From an uncultured Clostridia bacterium (GTDB lineage: Bacteria; Bacillota; Clostridia; Oscillospirales; Ruminococcaceae), in NCBI GenBank assembly GCA_947600065.1, contig CANQFZ010000002.1:98044-162043 (forward strand): a stretch of DNA of 64,000 bases, in the 5' to 3' direction. The notes beneath the pieces are model-generated. The model was given only the letters and a program-made list of their open reading frames with translations. It made no database searches and was not told the origin of the DNA. Made by a program: the position numbers and the translations under genes. Of this stretch, positions 8,036-16,167 are shown in pieces. Positions within the stretch are counted from its first letter, which is position 1; every line of letters begins with the position of its first letter.

Positions 8036-9625
8036 TTATTTGAGGTAAATATGTATTTTTTCGCCGTCCCAAACGATTTTTTCAACAACCTTATTTACAA
8101 ACTCCCGTTTTTCAACCACCGTCAATTCGTCAAATCTATCGCTGATTTTCAGCAATTCTTCAACGACAGCCTCAATATTCAGATTATCTGATTTCTTTAT
8201 TTCAATGCGCGAAAGTTCTTCGTTCAGCATTTTAATTTCATTCCCCAGATTTTTTATCTCGCTTTCTGCATATCCGAAAGTTGTATTGTCTGAGCCTGCA
8301 AAAGCGCGCATAAGTTTTGAAATTTCTTTTTCTTTGTACGTTATCTGCCTTTTGATTTCAGCCGAGTTGTCGGTTTCGGGAATGTTTTTTACTAAAATGC
8401 TAAGTTCTTGTTTTACCGAGCTGTCTATTTTCACAAGCTTCAATATTTCCCTGCACACGATTTTATCAAGTTCGTTTCCGCATACGTTTTTCATATCGCA
8501 TTTAGTCTTGTGTGAGCGCTCCTTATATTCGCACATATACGAAAATCTTTCGGTATTATCAGCATTTCTTGAGGTTATGCGAGGGCGCATATTATGCCCG
8601 CATTTTCCGCATTTTACAAGTCCCGTGAAAATTGCGACTGTGTTTCTTGACGGCTTGTAAAACGTTTTTGAAGCATTTTGCCCCAGCAAACTCTGAGTTT
8701 TTATCCATTCCTCCGAGTTTATAATTCCCTTGTGCTTTCCGAGGGCGATTATCCATTCATCGGGAGAAGTCCTGCGGGATTTTTTTCCGCTTTGAGTTGT
8801 CCTGCAGAACGGCATTATCCCGCGTTTTCCGCTTATTTCATCTTTAGTAAAGCAAACATCGCACCCAAGCCCCTTAAAGTACGAAAGCGAATTTTCATCT
8901 GCCGTGCAGTAAACGGGATTTTTAAGTATATCTCTAACCGCCCTTGTGCGGAAGTCATTCCCTCCGCGCGACTTAATTCCGTTTGCAATAAGCCATGATG
9001 TCGTTTTAGTCAGCGAATGAAATTCAAGAAACTTCTCGTAGATCGTCTTTACTCTTGAAATTTCTTCCTTAACAGGCGACAGCTTGTATGCAAACCGCCG
9101 TTTTCCGTCAGCGTCCTTTATTTCGAGTTTTTCTCCCGTAAATCCAAGCGGAGTTATTCCTCCGAGCCAGCGTCCTGTTCTTGCCAGAAGAACAATGTTG
9201 TCGCGTATGCGCTCTGCAATAGTTTCCCGTTCAAGCTGTGCGAATACCGCAGAAATGTTCATCATAGCGCGCCCCATGGGCGTTGAAGTATCAAACTGTT
9301 CTTTAATACAGACGAAGCTCGTTTTTTGCTCGTTCAGTTTCTCAATAAGATTTGCGAAATCGCCGACATTCCTGCTTATTCTGTCAAGCCTGTAAACTAT
9401 GATATAATCAAACGGCTGTTCGTTTTCAATTTTCATCATTTCCTTAAAGCGCGGTCTGTCGAGGTTTTTGGCTGAAAAGCCCTCGTCCTCGAAAACTGTT
9501 ATGTCGCTGTCGCACGCTTCGGGGATGTGCGTTTTGATATATTCACGGCAGAGAGAAACTTGATTTTCAATGCTTTCTCCCTTTCCCGTAAACTTTGATT
9601 TTCTTGAATAAACCGCAATTTTCAT
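8036..9625 (-). CDS. Large serine recombinase, SpoIVCA-like
   Basis: Site-specific integrase/excisionase of the large serine family, 529 residues. The catalytic domain starts MKIAVYSRKSKFTGKGES with the nucleophile Ser at residue 9 and continues with YRLDRISRN and the ISAVFAQLERETIAERI helix. A recombinase domain follows (~165-290), then a zinc ribbon with Cys pairs in GLVKCGKCGHNMRP and a second Cys pair near NVCGNELDKIVC, and a coiled coil (~420-490) of the type that controls excision. It lies 2.6 kb from the broken sigK. SpoIVCA in Bacillus subtilis is the recombinase that restores sigK, so this is a good candidate for that job. The intervening genes are biotin genes, not phage genes. No excisionase is visible. 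Confidence 0.9.
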   Translation of the reverse strand: MKIAVYSRKSKFTGKGESIENQVSLCREYIKTHIPEACDSDITVFEDEGFSAKNLDRPRFKEMMKIENEQPFDYIIVYRLDRISRNVGDFANLIEKLNEQKTSFVCIKEQFDTSTPMGRAMMNISAVFAQLERETIAERIRDNIVLLARTGRWLGGITPLGFTGEKLEIKDADGKRRFAYKLSPVKEEISRVKTIYEKFLEFHSLTKTTSWLIANGIKSRGGNDFRTRAVRDILKNPVYCTADENSLSYFKGLGCDVCFTKDEISGKRGIMPFCRTTQSGKKSRRTSPDEWIIALGKHKGIINSEEWIKTQSLLGQNASKTFYKPSRNTVAIFTGLVKCGKCGHNMRPRITSRNADNTERFSYMCEYKERSHKTKCDMKNVCGNELDKIVCREILKLVKIDSSVKQELSILVKNIPETDNSAEIKRQITYKEKEISKLMRAFAGSDNTTFGYAESEIKNLGNEIKMLNEELSRIEIKKSDNLNIEAVVEELLKISDRFDELTVVEKREFVNKVVEKIVWDGEKIHIYLK

Positions 9626-9703
9626 ATTACCCCTCTTTCTTAATGTAACTCGTAATCTTGTACAAGTCTGCTGTCATAATATACTTTCAAGGGGGCGTGA
9701 AGT

Positions 9704-9883
9704 ATGACGGATAATTTAAAGAAAATTAGCGCAGTGGTACATATTTCGGATGAAAATATTTTAAAAAGACTGATATACGAAACCGATAAGCTGTTTGTTT
9801 ACACTGTCCGCAAGGCGATTTACGGATACACTTTCGACGAAAAAAAGAGAATAATATCAAGTTTGATTTCAAAATTAAAGTAA
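9704..9883 (+). CDS. Small hypothetical protein, 59 residues, divergent from the recombinase
   Basis: ATG at 9704 follows a purine-rich AAGGGGGCG stretch. The product (MTDNLKKISAVVHISDENIL...) is charged and probably helical, without Cys, signal peptide or membrane segment, and ends SLISKLK. It sits 78 bases from the start of the divergent recombinase gene, where a recombination directionality factor or regulator might be found; that is inference from position only. I do not recognise the family. A strong hairpin follows the stop. Confidence 0.5.
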   Translation: MTDNLKKISAVVHISDENILKRLIYETDKLFVYTVRKAIYGYTFDEKKRIISSLISKLK

Positions 9884-9912
9884 AAAAATCACCGAACAAA
9901 TCGTTCGGTGAT
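9881..9912. terminator. Hairpin after the 59-residue ORF
   Basis: ATCACCGAAC / GTTCGGTGAT, a ten-pair perfect stem with a five-base loop, is preceded by seven A. It is therefore a good terminator when read on the minus strand and a weaker one on the plus strand. Confidence 0.6.
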
Positions 9913-9952
9913 ATTAGTTATCTGAAATAAAAATGTTAATAGAATTTATATA

Positions 9953-9981
9953 TTGACTTTTTGAACAAACCGTGATATAAT
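9953..9981 (+). promoter_or_regulatory. Sigma-A-type promoter of the membrane protein gene
   Basis: TTGACT (9953-9958), 17 bases, TATAAT (9976-9981). About 100 bases of untranslated leader follow before the gene. Confidence 0.75.
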
Positions 9982-10079
9982 ATCTACAGATTATTATATC
10001 TTTATATGACAATGACAGCAGGTATTATGGAGATATAAAAATCCTCTGATATATACAAAGATGATGGAGATGATATTTC

Positions 10080-10550
10080 GTGTCAAATTTTAGCAGACGA
10101 GAGCTTATCGGTTCATTACTATGTCCTTTTTTAACATTGTTTTGGGGCGCACTCCGCTTTGTAAACGATATTCTGATTTTAGGAATGGGACTTTCAGGCA
10201 AAGATACTTTTCACATAATGTACATCGTCGCTTTTTTCATTGGCGGCATTTTACCTGCAATTCTAACGCTTGCGCTCAGAGTACATACAGAGCAGTATCT
10301 GAAAAAACGGATCATAGTAATTGTTATCATATATGTAGCCAACAATTGCATAGGAATGATAGGTTATCCTGTTATGATGATCCCGCTGTATGTACTGGTC
10401 GGTGTGGGATCGGTCGTTTATCAGGTTTTAAAGGTTCAGAACGAGGACACAAGCGGTTCTGAACGGGCAGTTCTGATGCTTTCCGACATCACTGTGTACT
10501 GGTTATTATATTATTGCATTTACTGGTTTACAGACTATGTGATAAAATAA
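10080..10550 (+). CDS. Unrecognised membrane protein, about five TM segments
   Basis: 156 residues with GTG start behind GGAGATGA. Hydrophobic stretches lie near residues 10-35, 44-66, 74-96, 97-112 and 134-152. Polar loops are short, and no catalytic or transport motif is visible. It has its own promoter and a terminator just downstream, so it is monocistronic. It lies between the recombinase region and the arginine operon and could belong to either a mobile insert or the host chromosome. I do not know its function. Confidence 0.75.
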   Translation: MSNFSRRELIGSLLCPFLTLFWGALRFVNDILILGMGLSGKDTFHIMYIVAFFIGGILPAILTLALRVHTEQYLKKRIIVIVIIYVANNCIGMIGYPVMMIPLYVLVGVGSVVYQVLKVQNEDTSGSERAVLMLSDITVYWLLYYCIYWFTDYVIK

Positions 10551-10610
10551 AAACCGATTCATTTTTATAATATGTTCATAAATTCTGATAGCTTACTATT
10601 AAATAATATT

Positions 10611-10656
10611 AAACCTCACCAAATCCCAACGGATAAGGTGAGGTTTTTATTTTTTC
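10611..10656 (+). terminator. Terminator downstream of the membrane protein gene
   Basis: AAACCTCACC / GGTGAGGTTT perfect ten-pair stem with a 16-base loop, followed by TTATTTTTTC. Confidence 0.8.
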
Positions 10657-10741
10657 ATCAATCAGATTATTGTTAACGATAGAAAGCGAAAGATTGATTT
10701 ACATAAAAGTTTTTAAAAGGCTAGTTTATACGGTCTGCCCG

Positions 10742-10933
10742 TTATTTTAATTTATCAAGTTCAACTGCATTAAAATTCTGAATACGCCCGCAATTCTTAC
10801 AGCATCAGATAATGGGACTTCTTTTCGGTTTCATCTTATTTATCTCACCGTTAGGATAGAAAAACATTCCATGTGTAGATGCCATTACGCCCTCAATTAA
10901 CTCGCCGCCGCATTTATCACATTATTCATTCAT
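10742..10933 (-). pseudogene. Broken zinc-ribbon protein gene
   Basis: Read on the minus strand from an ATG with AGAGGT 8 bases upstream, one frame gives M-N-E-stop-C-D-K-C-G-G-E-L..., continues through GMFFYPNGEINKMKPKRSP, hits a TGA, then continues C-C-K-N-C-G-R-I-Q-N-F to TAA. The two Cys pairs (CDKCGG and CKNCGR) with a Trp/Phe-rich centre resemble small four-Cys zinc-ribbon proteins common in Clostridia. Two in-frame stops (TAA at codon 4, TGA in the middle) leave no translatable product, but the frame is otherwise intact, so decay is recent. It starts 21 bases after the argF stop and would lie at the tail of the arginine operon. Confidence 0.6.
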
Positions 10934-10953
10934 AAATTGTACCTCTTAAAAAA

Positions 10954-11865
10954 TTATCCCTCATTTGCCATTAGCCTTACCATAACGGCTTTTTGTGCGT
11001 GCAGACGGTTTTCAGCCTCGTCAAAAATCTCCTTTGCGTGCTGTTCAAATACTTTTGAGGTTATTTCTTCTTCGCGGTGTGCGGGCAGGCAGTGCATAAC
11101 TATTGCGTCGGATTTTGCCGAAGCCATAACGTTATCGTTTATCTGATATCCCTTAAACGCTATCCTGCGCTTTTCTACCTCGTCTTCCATTCCCATAGAC
11201 GCCCATACGTCCGTATAAAGTACGTCCGCGTCAGCGGCAGCTTCTACGGGACTGTTTACGATCTTGAAGTTTTCATAATCCCTTGTAAAATCAAGAACCT
11301 TTTCATCGGGATAATAACCCTCGGGACAGGCAAGAGTAACGTTCATTCCAACTTTAAGACAACCTACCGTCAGAGAGTTTGCCATATTGTTTCCGTCGCC
11401 TATATAGCAGAAGTTCAAACCCTCAAGCTTGTTTTTGTATTCGCGAATTGTTTGTAAATCAGCGAGCACCTGACAAGGATGACAAAAATCTGTCAAACCG
11501 TTTATTATGGGAATAGAACCAAATTCCGCAAGATTTTCTACCTCGGACTGTTCAAACGTTCTTATCATAATTCCGTTCAGATAGCGTGAGAGAACGCGAG
11601 CCGTATCCTGAACAGGCTCTCCGCGCCCTATCTGAAGCTCCTTTGAAGAAAGGAAGAGCGCGTTTCCGCCGAGCTGATACATTCCCGTTTCAAAAGAAAC
11701 GCGAGTTCTTGTAGAAGCTTTCTGGAAGATCATTCCCAGCGTCATTCCCTTTAAAATATTGTGAGGGATACCGTGCTTTTGCTCGTATTTGAGCTGATCC
11801 GCAAGATTAAGTATGTCAATTATTTCCTCAGTGCTCAAATCGAGCAGTTTCAATAAATGTTTCAT
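10954..11865 (-). CDS. argF: Ornithine carbamoyltransferase
   Basis: It makes citrulline from ornithine and carbamoyl phosphate in the cytoplasm. The carbamoyl-phosphate motif is STRTRVSFETGM (residues ~50-61), with HPCQVLADLQTI in the middle and the ornithine-loop MHCLPAHREEEI near the C-terminus. At 303 residues it is full length, and the start MKHLLKLLDLS is the standard one. It is the last intact gene of the ten-gene arginine operon; the biosynthetic company argues for argF rather than a catabolic arcB. Confidence 0.95.
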   Translation of the reverse strand: MKHLLKLLDLSTEEIIDILNLADQLKYEQKHGIPHNILKGMTLGMIFQKASTRTRVSFETGMYQLGGNALFLSSKELQIGRGEPVQDTARVLSRYLNGIMIRTFEQSEVENLAEFGSIPIINGLTDFCHPCQVLADLQTIREYKNKLEGLNFCYIGDGNNMANSLTVGCLKVGMNVTLACPEGYYPDEKVLDFTRDYENFKIVNSPVEAAADADVLYTDVWASMGMEDEVEKRRIAFKGYQINDNVMASAKSDAIVMHCLPAHREEEITSKVFEQHAKEIFDEAENRLHAQKAVMVRLMANEG

Positions 11866-11892
11866 TATAAAAAATCCTTTCAGTTTTATTAT

Positions 11893-12291
11893 TTATTTTG
11901 CCGTTTCTATCACGCAAAATGTAAATGCGGCAGGGAAGAGAACTATAAGAATATCGCCTATGTTAAAGCCATTGTTAAAGCTGAAGAACAACGAAACAAG
12001 CGCAAGAAGCGTTACACATATTCCCGATATAAGAGCGGGCTTCCTTGCCTTTTCCTTGTTAAAGATAGTCAGCATAACACCGTACAGTCCCATTGCCGCA
12101 AATGCGAAAGAAGTAAGGAGAAGTCCCAGGAGATTTCCTAAAAAGCCCATCATGTCACCGCTTCGTATTGTTGAAAAAATTGCAAATCTGATAAAATAAC
12201 TTCTCCCGAAAAGAACCTGAAAATTAAAGATCAAAGCCACCGCTGCAATAAGAAGGCTTACGACCGAAATTATTTGAGTTACTCTTTTCAT
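11893..12291 (-). CDS. Small four-TM protein inside the arginine operon
   Basis: 132 residues, mostly hydrophobic, with TM segments near 7-27, 48-72, 83-102 and 108-130 and a short cytoplasmic KEKARKPA loop. It lies 13 bases from argD and 27 from argF on the same strand, so it is surely co-transcribed. No transporter signature is visible and I do not recognise the family. A role in arginine or ornithine movement is possible but rests only on position. Confidence 0.7.
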   Translation of the reverse strand: MKRVTQIISVVSLLIAAVALIFNFQVLFGRSYFIRFAIFSTIRSGDMMGFLGNLLGLLLTSFAFAAMGLYGVMLTIFNKEKARKPALISGICVTLLALVSLFFSFNNGFNIGDILIVLFPAAFTFCVIETAK

Positions 12292-12304
12292 TATTTCTCC
12301 TTCC

Positions 12305-13468
12305 TCATTTTAAAATCTTGGCAAGTATTTCCATTCCTTCGTCAATTTCCTCATTCGATATTGTAAGAGGCGGGAGAAGTCTTAATTTTTCTTTTGCGGT
12401 AAGCACCAAAAGCCCATTATCGAGAGCCGCTTTTGCCACGTCATGCGCATCTTTTGATTTTAGTTCGATACCGATCATAAGACCTATTCCCGAAACAGAA
12501 ACTACTTCGGAGAGCGCTTTCAGCTTCTCGCGGAAATATTCTCCCTTTTTATTGACTTCGTCAAGAAATCCGTCCGCGTTTACGGTATCTAAAACGGCAA
12601 GTCCTCCCGCGCAAACTATAGGATTTCCGCCGAAGGTAGAAGCGTGAGTTCCCGGTGTAAGTACCTTTGCGCATTTATCGCCCGAAAGACAAACTCCTAC
12701 AGGAACTCCTCCCGCAAGCCCTTTAGCAAGCGTTGTAAGGTCAGCCTTATGACCAAAATTATCGCCGCACAGGAATTTTCCCGTTCTTCCTACGCCCGTT
12801 TGTACCTCGTCCGCGATGGTTATAACGTCATTTTCTTCGCAAAGCTTGAATATCTCGTCTACAAAATCCTGTTCGAGCTTTATAACTCCGCCCTCGCCCT
12901 GAACATATTCAAACATGACCGCGCATACCGTGTCATCGAGTTTCTCGCGCAAATCCGAGATGTTATTTGCTTCAACGTTTACAAATCCCTCGACAAAAGG
13001 GAAGAAGTAGTTGTGGAAAACGTCCTGACCCGTTGCTGAAATTGTCGCTAAAGTTCTGCCATGAAATGAGTTCTTCAGCGTTATTATATTATGGCGACCT
13101 TTTCCGTATTTGTCAAAGCTGTACTTTCTTGCAATTTTTATAGCACATTCGTTTGCTTCAGCTCCCGAATTTCCAAAGAACATATTCGTATATCCTGTCG
13201 TTTCGCAGAGCGCTTTTGCAAAGTCAGCCTGAATTTTCGTGTAATAATAGTTTGAGGTATGCTGGAGCTTTTTTGCTTGGGAGCATATTGCTTCGACCCA
13301 TTTGTCATTGCAATATCCTAAAGAATTTACCCCTATTCCCGAACCAAAGTCAATATACCTTTTTCCGTCCTCATCAGAAGAAACTACCTTTTCGCCGTTA
13401 TCCAGAACAAGATCGTATCTCCCGTATGACTGCATTACATATTTATTAAATTGTTCAATTGTATTCAT
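12305..13468 (-). CDS. argD: Acetylornithine aminotransferase
   Basis: PLP enzyme of the class-III aminotransferases that makes N-acetylornithine from the semialdehyde with glutamate as donor. Signatures: MFFGNSGAEANECAIKIAR for the phosphate contacts, ITIADEVQTGVGRTG with the PLP-binding Asp, and the Schiff-base Lys in TTLAKGLAGGVPVG (~residue 239). At 387 residues it is full length. It is 10 bases downstream of argB, in the usual order B-D. Confidence 0.95.
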   Translation of the reverse strand: MNTIEQFNKYVMQSYGRYDLVLDNGEKVVSSDEDGKRYIDFGSGIGVNSLGYCNDKWVEAICSQAKKLQHTSNYYYTKIQADFAKALCETTGYTNMFFGNSGAEANECAIKIARKYSFDKYGKGRHNIITLKNSFHGRTLATISATGQDVFHNYFFPFVEGFVNVEANNISDLREKLDDTVCAVMFEYVQGEGGVIKLEQDFVDEIFKLCEENDVITIADEVQTGVGRTGKFLCGDNFGHKADLTTLAKGLAGGVPVGVCLSGDKCAKVLTPGTHASTFGGNPIVCAGGLAVLDTVNADGFLDEVNKKGEYFREKLKALSEVVSVSGIGLMIGIELKSKDAHDVAKAALDNGLLVLTAKEKLRLLPPLTISNEEIDEGMEILAKILK

Positions 13469-13478
13469 TTAAAACCTC

Positions 13479-14333
13479 TCATGCAACTATCATTGTTCCC
13501 GCGCCTATATCCGTCAAAAGCTCAATAAGAATGGAGTGCGGTATTCTTCCGTCGATTATGTTCGCCTGCTTAACGCCTCTGCGTACAGCTTCTACACAGC
13601 ACTCTATTTTCGGTATCATTCCGCCCGAAATGATGCCTTGTTTTTTAAGGTACGGAACTTCGCTCACTCCGACAGTCCTGATTATCGTATTCTCGTCGTC
13701 CTTGTCCTCTAAAAGACCTTTTATGTCTGTCAGCAATATAAGGCTCGGAGCTTTCATTTCCGCGGCAATTCTCGCTGCGGCAGTATCGGCATTTATGTTG
13801 TATACAGTCCCGTCCTTGCCGCGCCCTATCGTTGAAATAACGGGTATATAACCGTTGTCGAGCGCGTTTTGGATTATTTCGGGGTGGATGTCTGTTATTT
13901 CGCCGACATATCCTAAATTTTCGTCGAGCATTTTCGCTTCGATCATATTTCCGTCAAGTCCGCATAGACCTATCGCTTTTCCCTCGTGGCTTTCAAGCAT
14001 AGACACAAGGTCTTTGTTTACTTTTCCAGCGAGAACCATTTGAACGATGTCTATAGTTTCTTCGTCCGTATAACGCAGACCATTTACAAATTTGCTTTCC
14101 TTTCCGATCTTTTTCAGCATATCATTTATTTCGGGACCGCCGCCGTGTACCAAAACGACTTTTATTCCGACAAGTGAAAGCAGAACAATATCCTGCATTA
14201 CGGCTTGTTTCAGTCTGTCGTTTGTCATGGCATTTCCGCCGTATTTAACTACAACTACCTTGTTGTTGTATTTCTGTAGGTAGGGGAGAGCCTCTACCAT
14301 TACGTTTGCCCGAATATCATAATCAATTTCCAT
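13479..14333 (-). CDS. argB: Acetylglutamate kinase
   Basis: It phosphorylates N-acetylglutamate, usually the feedback-controlled step. The amino-acid kinase fold is clear: VVVKYGGNAM, LVHGGGPEI and the NADTAAARIAAEMKA and KGLL segments. I place the start at the ATG at 14333 (MEIDYDIRANV...), which has GAGGGA 9 bases upstream and matches homologues; another ATG lies six codons earlier. A short hairpin (GGACTTTACAGTCC) lies just before it in the gap after argJ. Confidence 0.95.
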   Translation of the reverse strand: MEIDYDIRANVMVEALPYLQKYNNKVVVVKYGGNAMTNDRLKQAVMQDIVLLSLVGIKVVLVHGGGPEINDMLKKIGKESKFVNGLRYTDEETIDIVQMVLAGKVNKDLVSMLESHEGKAIGLCGLDGNMIEAKMLDENLGYVGEITDIHPEIIQNALDNGYIPVISTIGRGKDGTVYNINADTAAARIAAEMKAPSLILLTDIKGLLEDKDDENTIIRTVGVSEVPYLKKQGIISGGMIPKIECCVEAVRRGVKQANIIDGRIPHSILIELLTDIGAGTMIVA

Positions 14334-14399
14334 TTTTAAAATTTCCCTCATATCCCGCGGACTGTAAAGTCCGATATTTAAAATAATTTATGAACTTAA

Positions 14400-15635
14400 T
14401 TATGTTCTGTATTCAGCGTTTATTTTTACATAATCGAACGTAAGATCACAACCCCATGCAATTGCATTTCCGTCTCCGCTGTTAAGAGAAACTATGATCT
14501 TTACCTCTTCCTCGGAGAGTATCTCCTTTGCTTTTTCTTCCGAGAAATCAACGCCCGCTCCGTTTTTGCATACAGGAATTTTACCCTTTGCGCTCGCAAG
14601 CTCAACGTCGGTTTTGTTTATATCAAACTCCGCGTCGGCATATCCTATCGCGCAGAGTATACGTCCCCAGTTAGCGTCAGCCGCAAATAGCGCCGCTTTT
14701 ACAAGGCTCGAAGAAATAACAGACTTTGCAACGATTTTCGCCGTTTTCTCATTCGGAGCGCCGTTTACTATACATTCGATGAGCTTTGTCGCACCTTCGC
14801 CGTCACGCGCGGTTTCTCTTGCAAGGTTCATCATGACCGCATAAAGAGCGTTTATAAACTTATCGTAGTTTTCGTCCTCGCAAACTATCTCGTTATTATC
14901 CGCAAGCCCCGAAGACATAAGTATGAGCGAATCGTTTGTAGAAGTGTCGCCGTCAACGCTGACCATATTATACGTCAATGCACATACTTTTCTCAACGCC
15001 TTTTCAAGCAGCTCACCGTTTATTTTTACATCTGTGGTAATAAACGCAAGCATTGTCGCCATATTCGGATTTATCATTCCGCTGCCTTTGGAAATTCCTC
15101 CGACATGACACTTCTTTCCGTCAAGCTCAAATTCAACCGCAAATTCTTTCTTGCGTGTATCGGTTGTCATTATTGCCTCGCAGGCAAGAGGACTTCCTTT
15201 TTCGCTTAGTGAACCCGTAAGCTCGGTAATTACATTTCTGATAGGTTCAATGCTCAGCTTCTGACCAATAACTCCCGTTGAACCTACAAGGATATCTTCT
15301 TTTTTAAGTTCAAGATTTTCCGCCGCAAGACTGCACATTTCTTCTGCTATCTCTATCCCGTTGTCATTGCAGGTATTGGCGTTTCCGCTGTTTACAATGA
15401 CCGCCTGTGCATAGCCGTCTTTAAGATGTTCCTTGCAGACAAGAATAGGCGCACCCTTAACTTTGTTTTTTGTAAACATTGCCGCCGTTCTGCATCTTAC
15501 AGAGCATTTTATAAGAGCTAGATCGCGCTTTGTGGTGTTTCCCGCTTTAATTCCCGCTATAACGCCCGAAGCGGTAAATCCCTTTGCGGCACATACGCCG
15601 CCGTCTATAAAATCAAATCCCTCAAATCTAATCAT
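14400..15635 (-). CDS. argJ: Bifunctional glutamate N-acetyltransferase / ornithine acetyltransferase
   Basis: It moves the acetyl group from N-acetylornithine to glutamate and can also use acetyl-CoA, so it replaces both argA and argE and makes the pathway cyclic. The autocleavage site with the nucleophile Thr is visible in KGSGMINPNMATMLAFITTD (residues ~175-195). GDGEGATKLIE and the C-terminal YVKINAEYRT are also typical. At 411 residues it is full length. It lies 20 bases after the 151-residue orphan. Confidence 0.95.
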   Translation of the reverse strand: MIRFEGFDFIDGGVCAAKGFTASGVIAGIKAGNTTKRDLALIKCSVRCRTAAMFTKNKVKGAPILVCKEHLKDGYAQAVIVNSGNANTCNDNGIEIAEEMCSLAAENLELKKEDILVGSTGVIGQKLSIEPIRNVITELTGSLSEKGSPLACEAIMTTDTRKKEFAVEFELDGKKCHVGGISKGSGMINPNMATMLAFITTDVKINGELLEKALRKVCALTYNMVSVDGDTSTNDSLILMSSGLADNNEIVCEDENYDKFINALYAVMMNLARETARDGEGATKLIECIVNGAPNEKTAKIVAKSVISSSLVKAALFAADANWGRILCAIGYADAEFDINKTDVELASAKGKIPVCKNGAGVDFSEEKAKEILSEEEVKIIVSLNSGDGNAIAWGCDLTFDYVKINAEYRT

Positions 15636-15655
15636 TTTAAACCTCTTGTATCGTA

Positions 15656-16111
15656 TCAGTTTTCGTTTGCTTTAAGCTCGTTTATAACTTCCGACCAAAA
15701 ATTATTGTCATCCGTAAAAGCGTTTTTATCGAGCTTTTTGATCTGCTCTTCTAATTTTTTTAACTTGTCAGTTGAATTGTCCGCCTTGAAATCTTCCGTG
15801 TTTTCGGAATTTTCTGTAATTTCAGCTTCTTTATCATCCGACTGAGCAATATAATCGCGATAATGCTTTAACTGTCTTCCAAAAACCGCAAGGGAGCTTG
15901 ACGCATAAGAAACACGGTTTCTTTCTCTGTCAAGAAGAAAAATATTTCCGTCTGCTCCGAAGCCTATAAAATTTTTAGTACCCGAAATTTCTGCTGTAAC
16001 AATATACGGCTTGTTCAGATAATTGAATACAAAAAATTTATCGTGTTTTAGAAATTTTATATTCAGAATTTCTTCGTCGGGTACCCAGACCCTGATTTCC
16101 TTATAATACAT
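15656..16111 (-). CDS. Unrecognised 151-residue protein between argC and argJ
   Basis: The N-terminal ~95 residues form a beta-rich globular part (IVTAEISGTKNFIGFGADGNIFLLD, then YASSSLAVFGRQLKHYRDYI) faintly like the SUKH/SMI1-KNR4 fold; this is a weak impression. Residues ~98-140 are a charged low-complexity linker and predicted coiled coil (DKLKKLEEQIKKLDK). There is no signal or TM. It is in the arginine operon, with argC 56 bases away and argJ 20 bases away. Function unknown. Confidence 0.6.
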   Translation of the reverse strand: MYYKEIRVWVPDEEILNIKFLKHDKFFVFNYLNKPYIVTAEISGTKNFIGFGADGNIFLLDRERNRVSYASSSLAVFGRQLKHYRDYIAQSDDKEAEITENSENTEDFKADNSTDKLKKLEEQIKKLDKNAFTDDNNFWSEVINELKANEN

Positions 16112-16167
16112 ACATAACCCTCAATTTCAATCATGCCGATAAGCGCTTTTACTTACGAAAACCGAAT

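Noticed and set aside
5391..9625. Prophage or classic skin element between sigK and the recombinase
   Set aside because: The intervening genes are birA, bioY and bioB; no capsid, tail, lysis or replication gene is present.
9704..9883. 59-codon ORF as the missing sigK 3' half
   Set aside because: Its residues lack the region 3-4 pattern of sigma-K, and it is too short by about half.
10742..10933. TGA in the zinc-ribbon frame as selenocysteine
   Set aside because: There is also an in-frame TAA at codon 4, and no nearby SECIS-like element or selenoprotein machinery was seen, so decay is the simpler reading.
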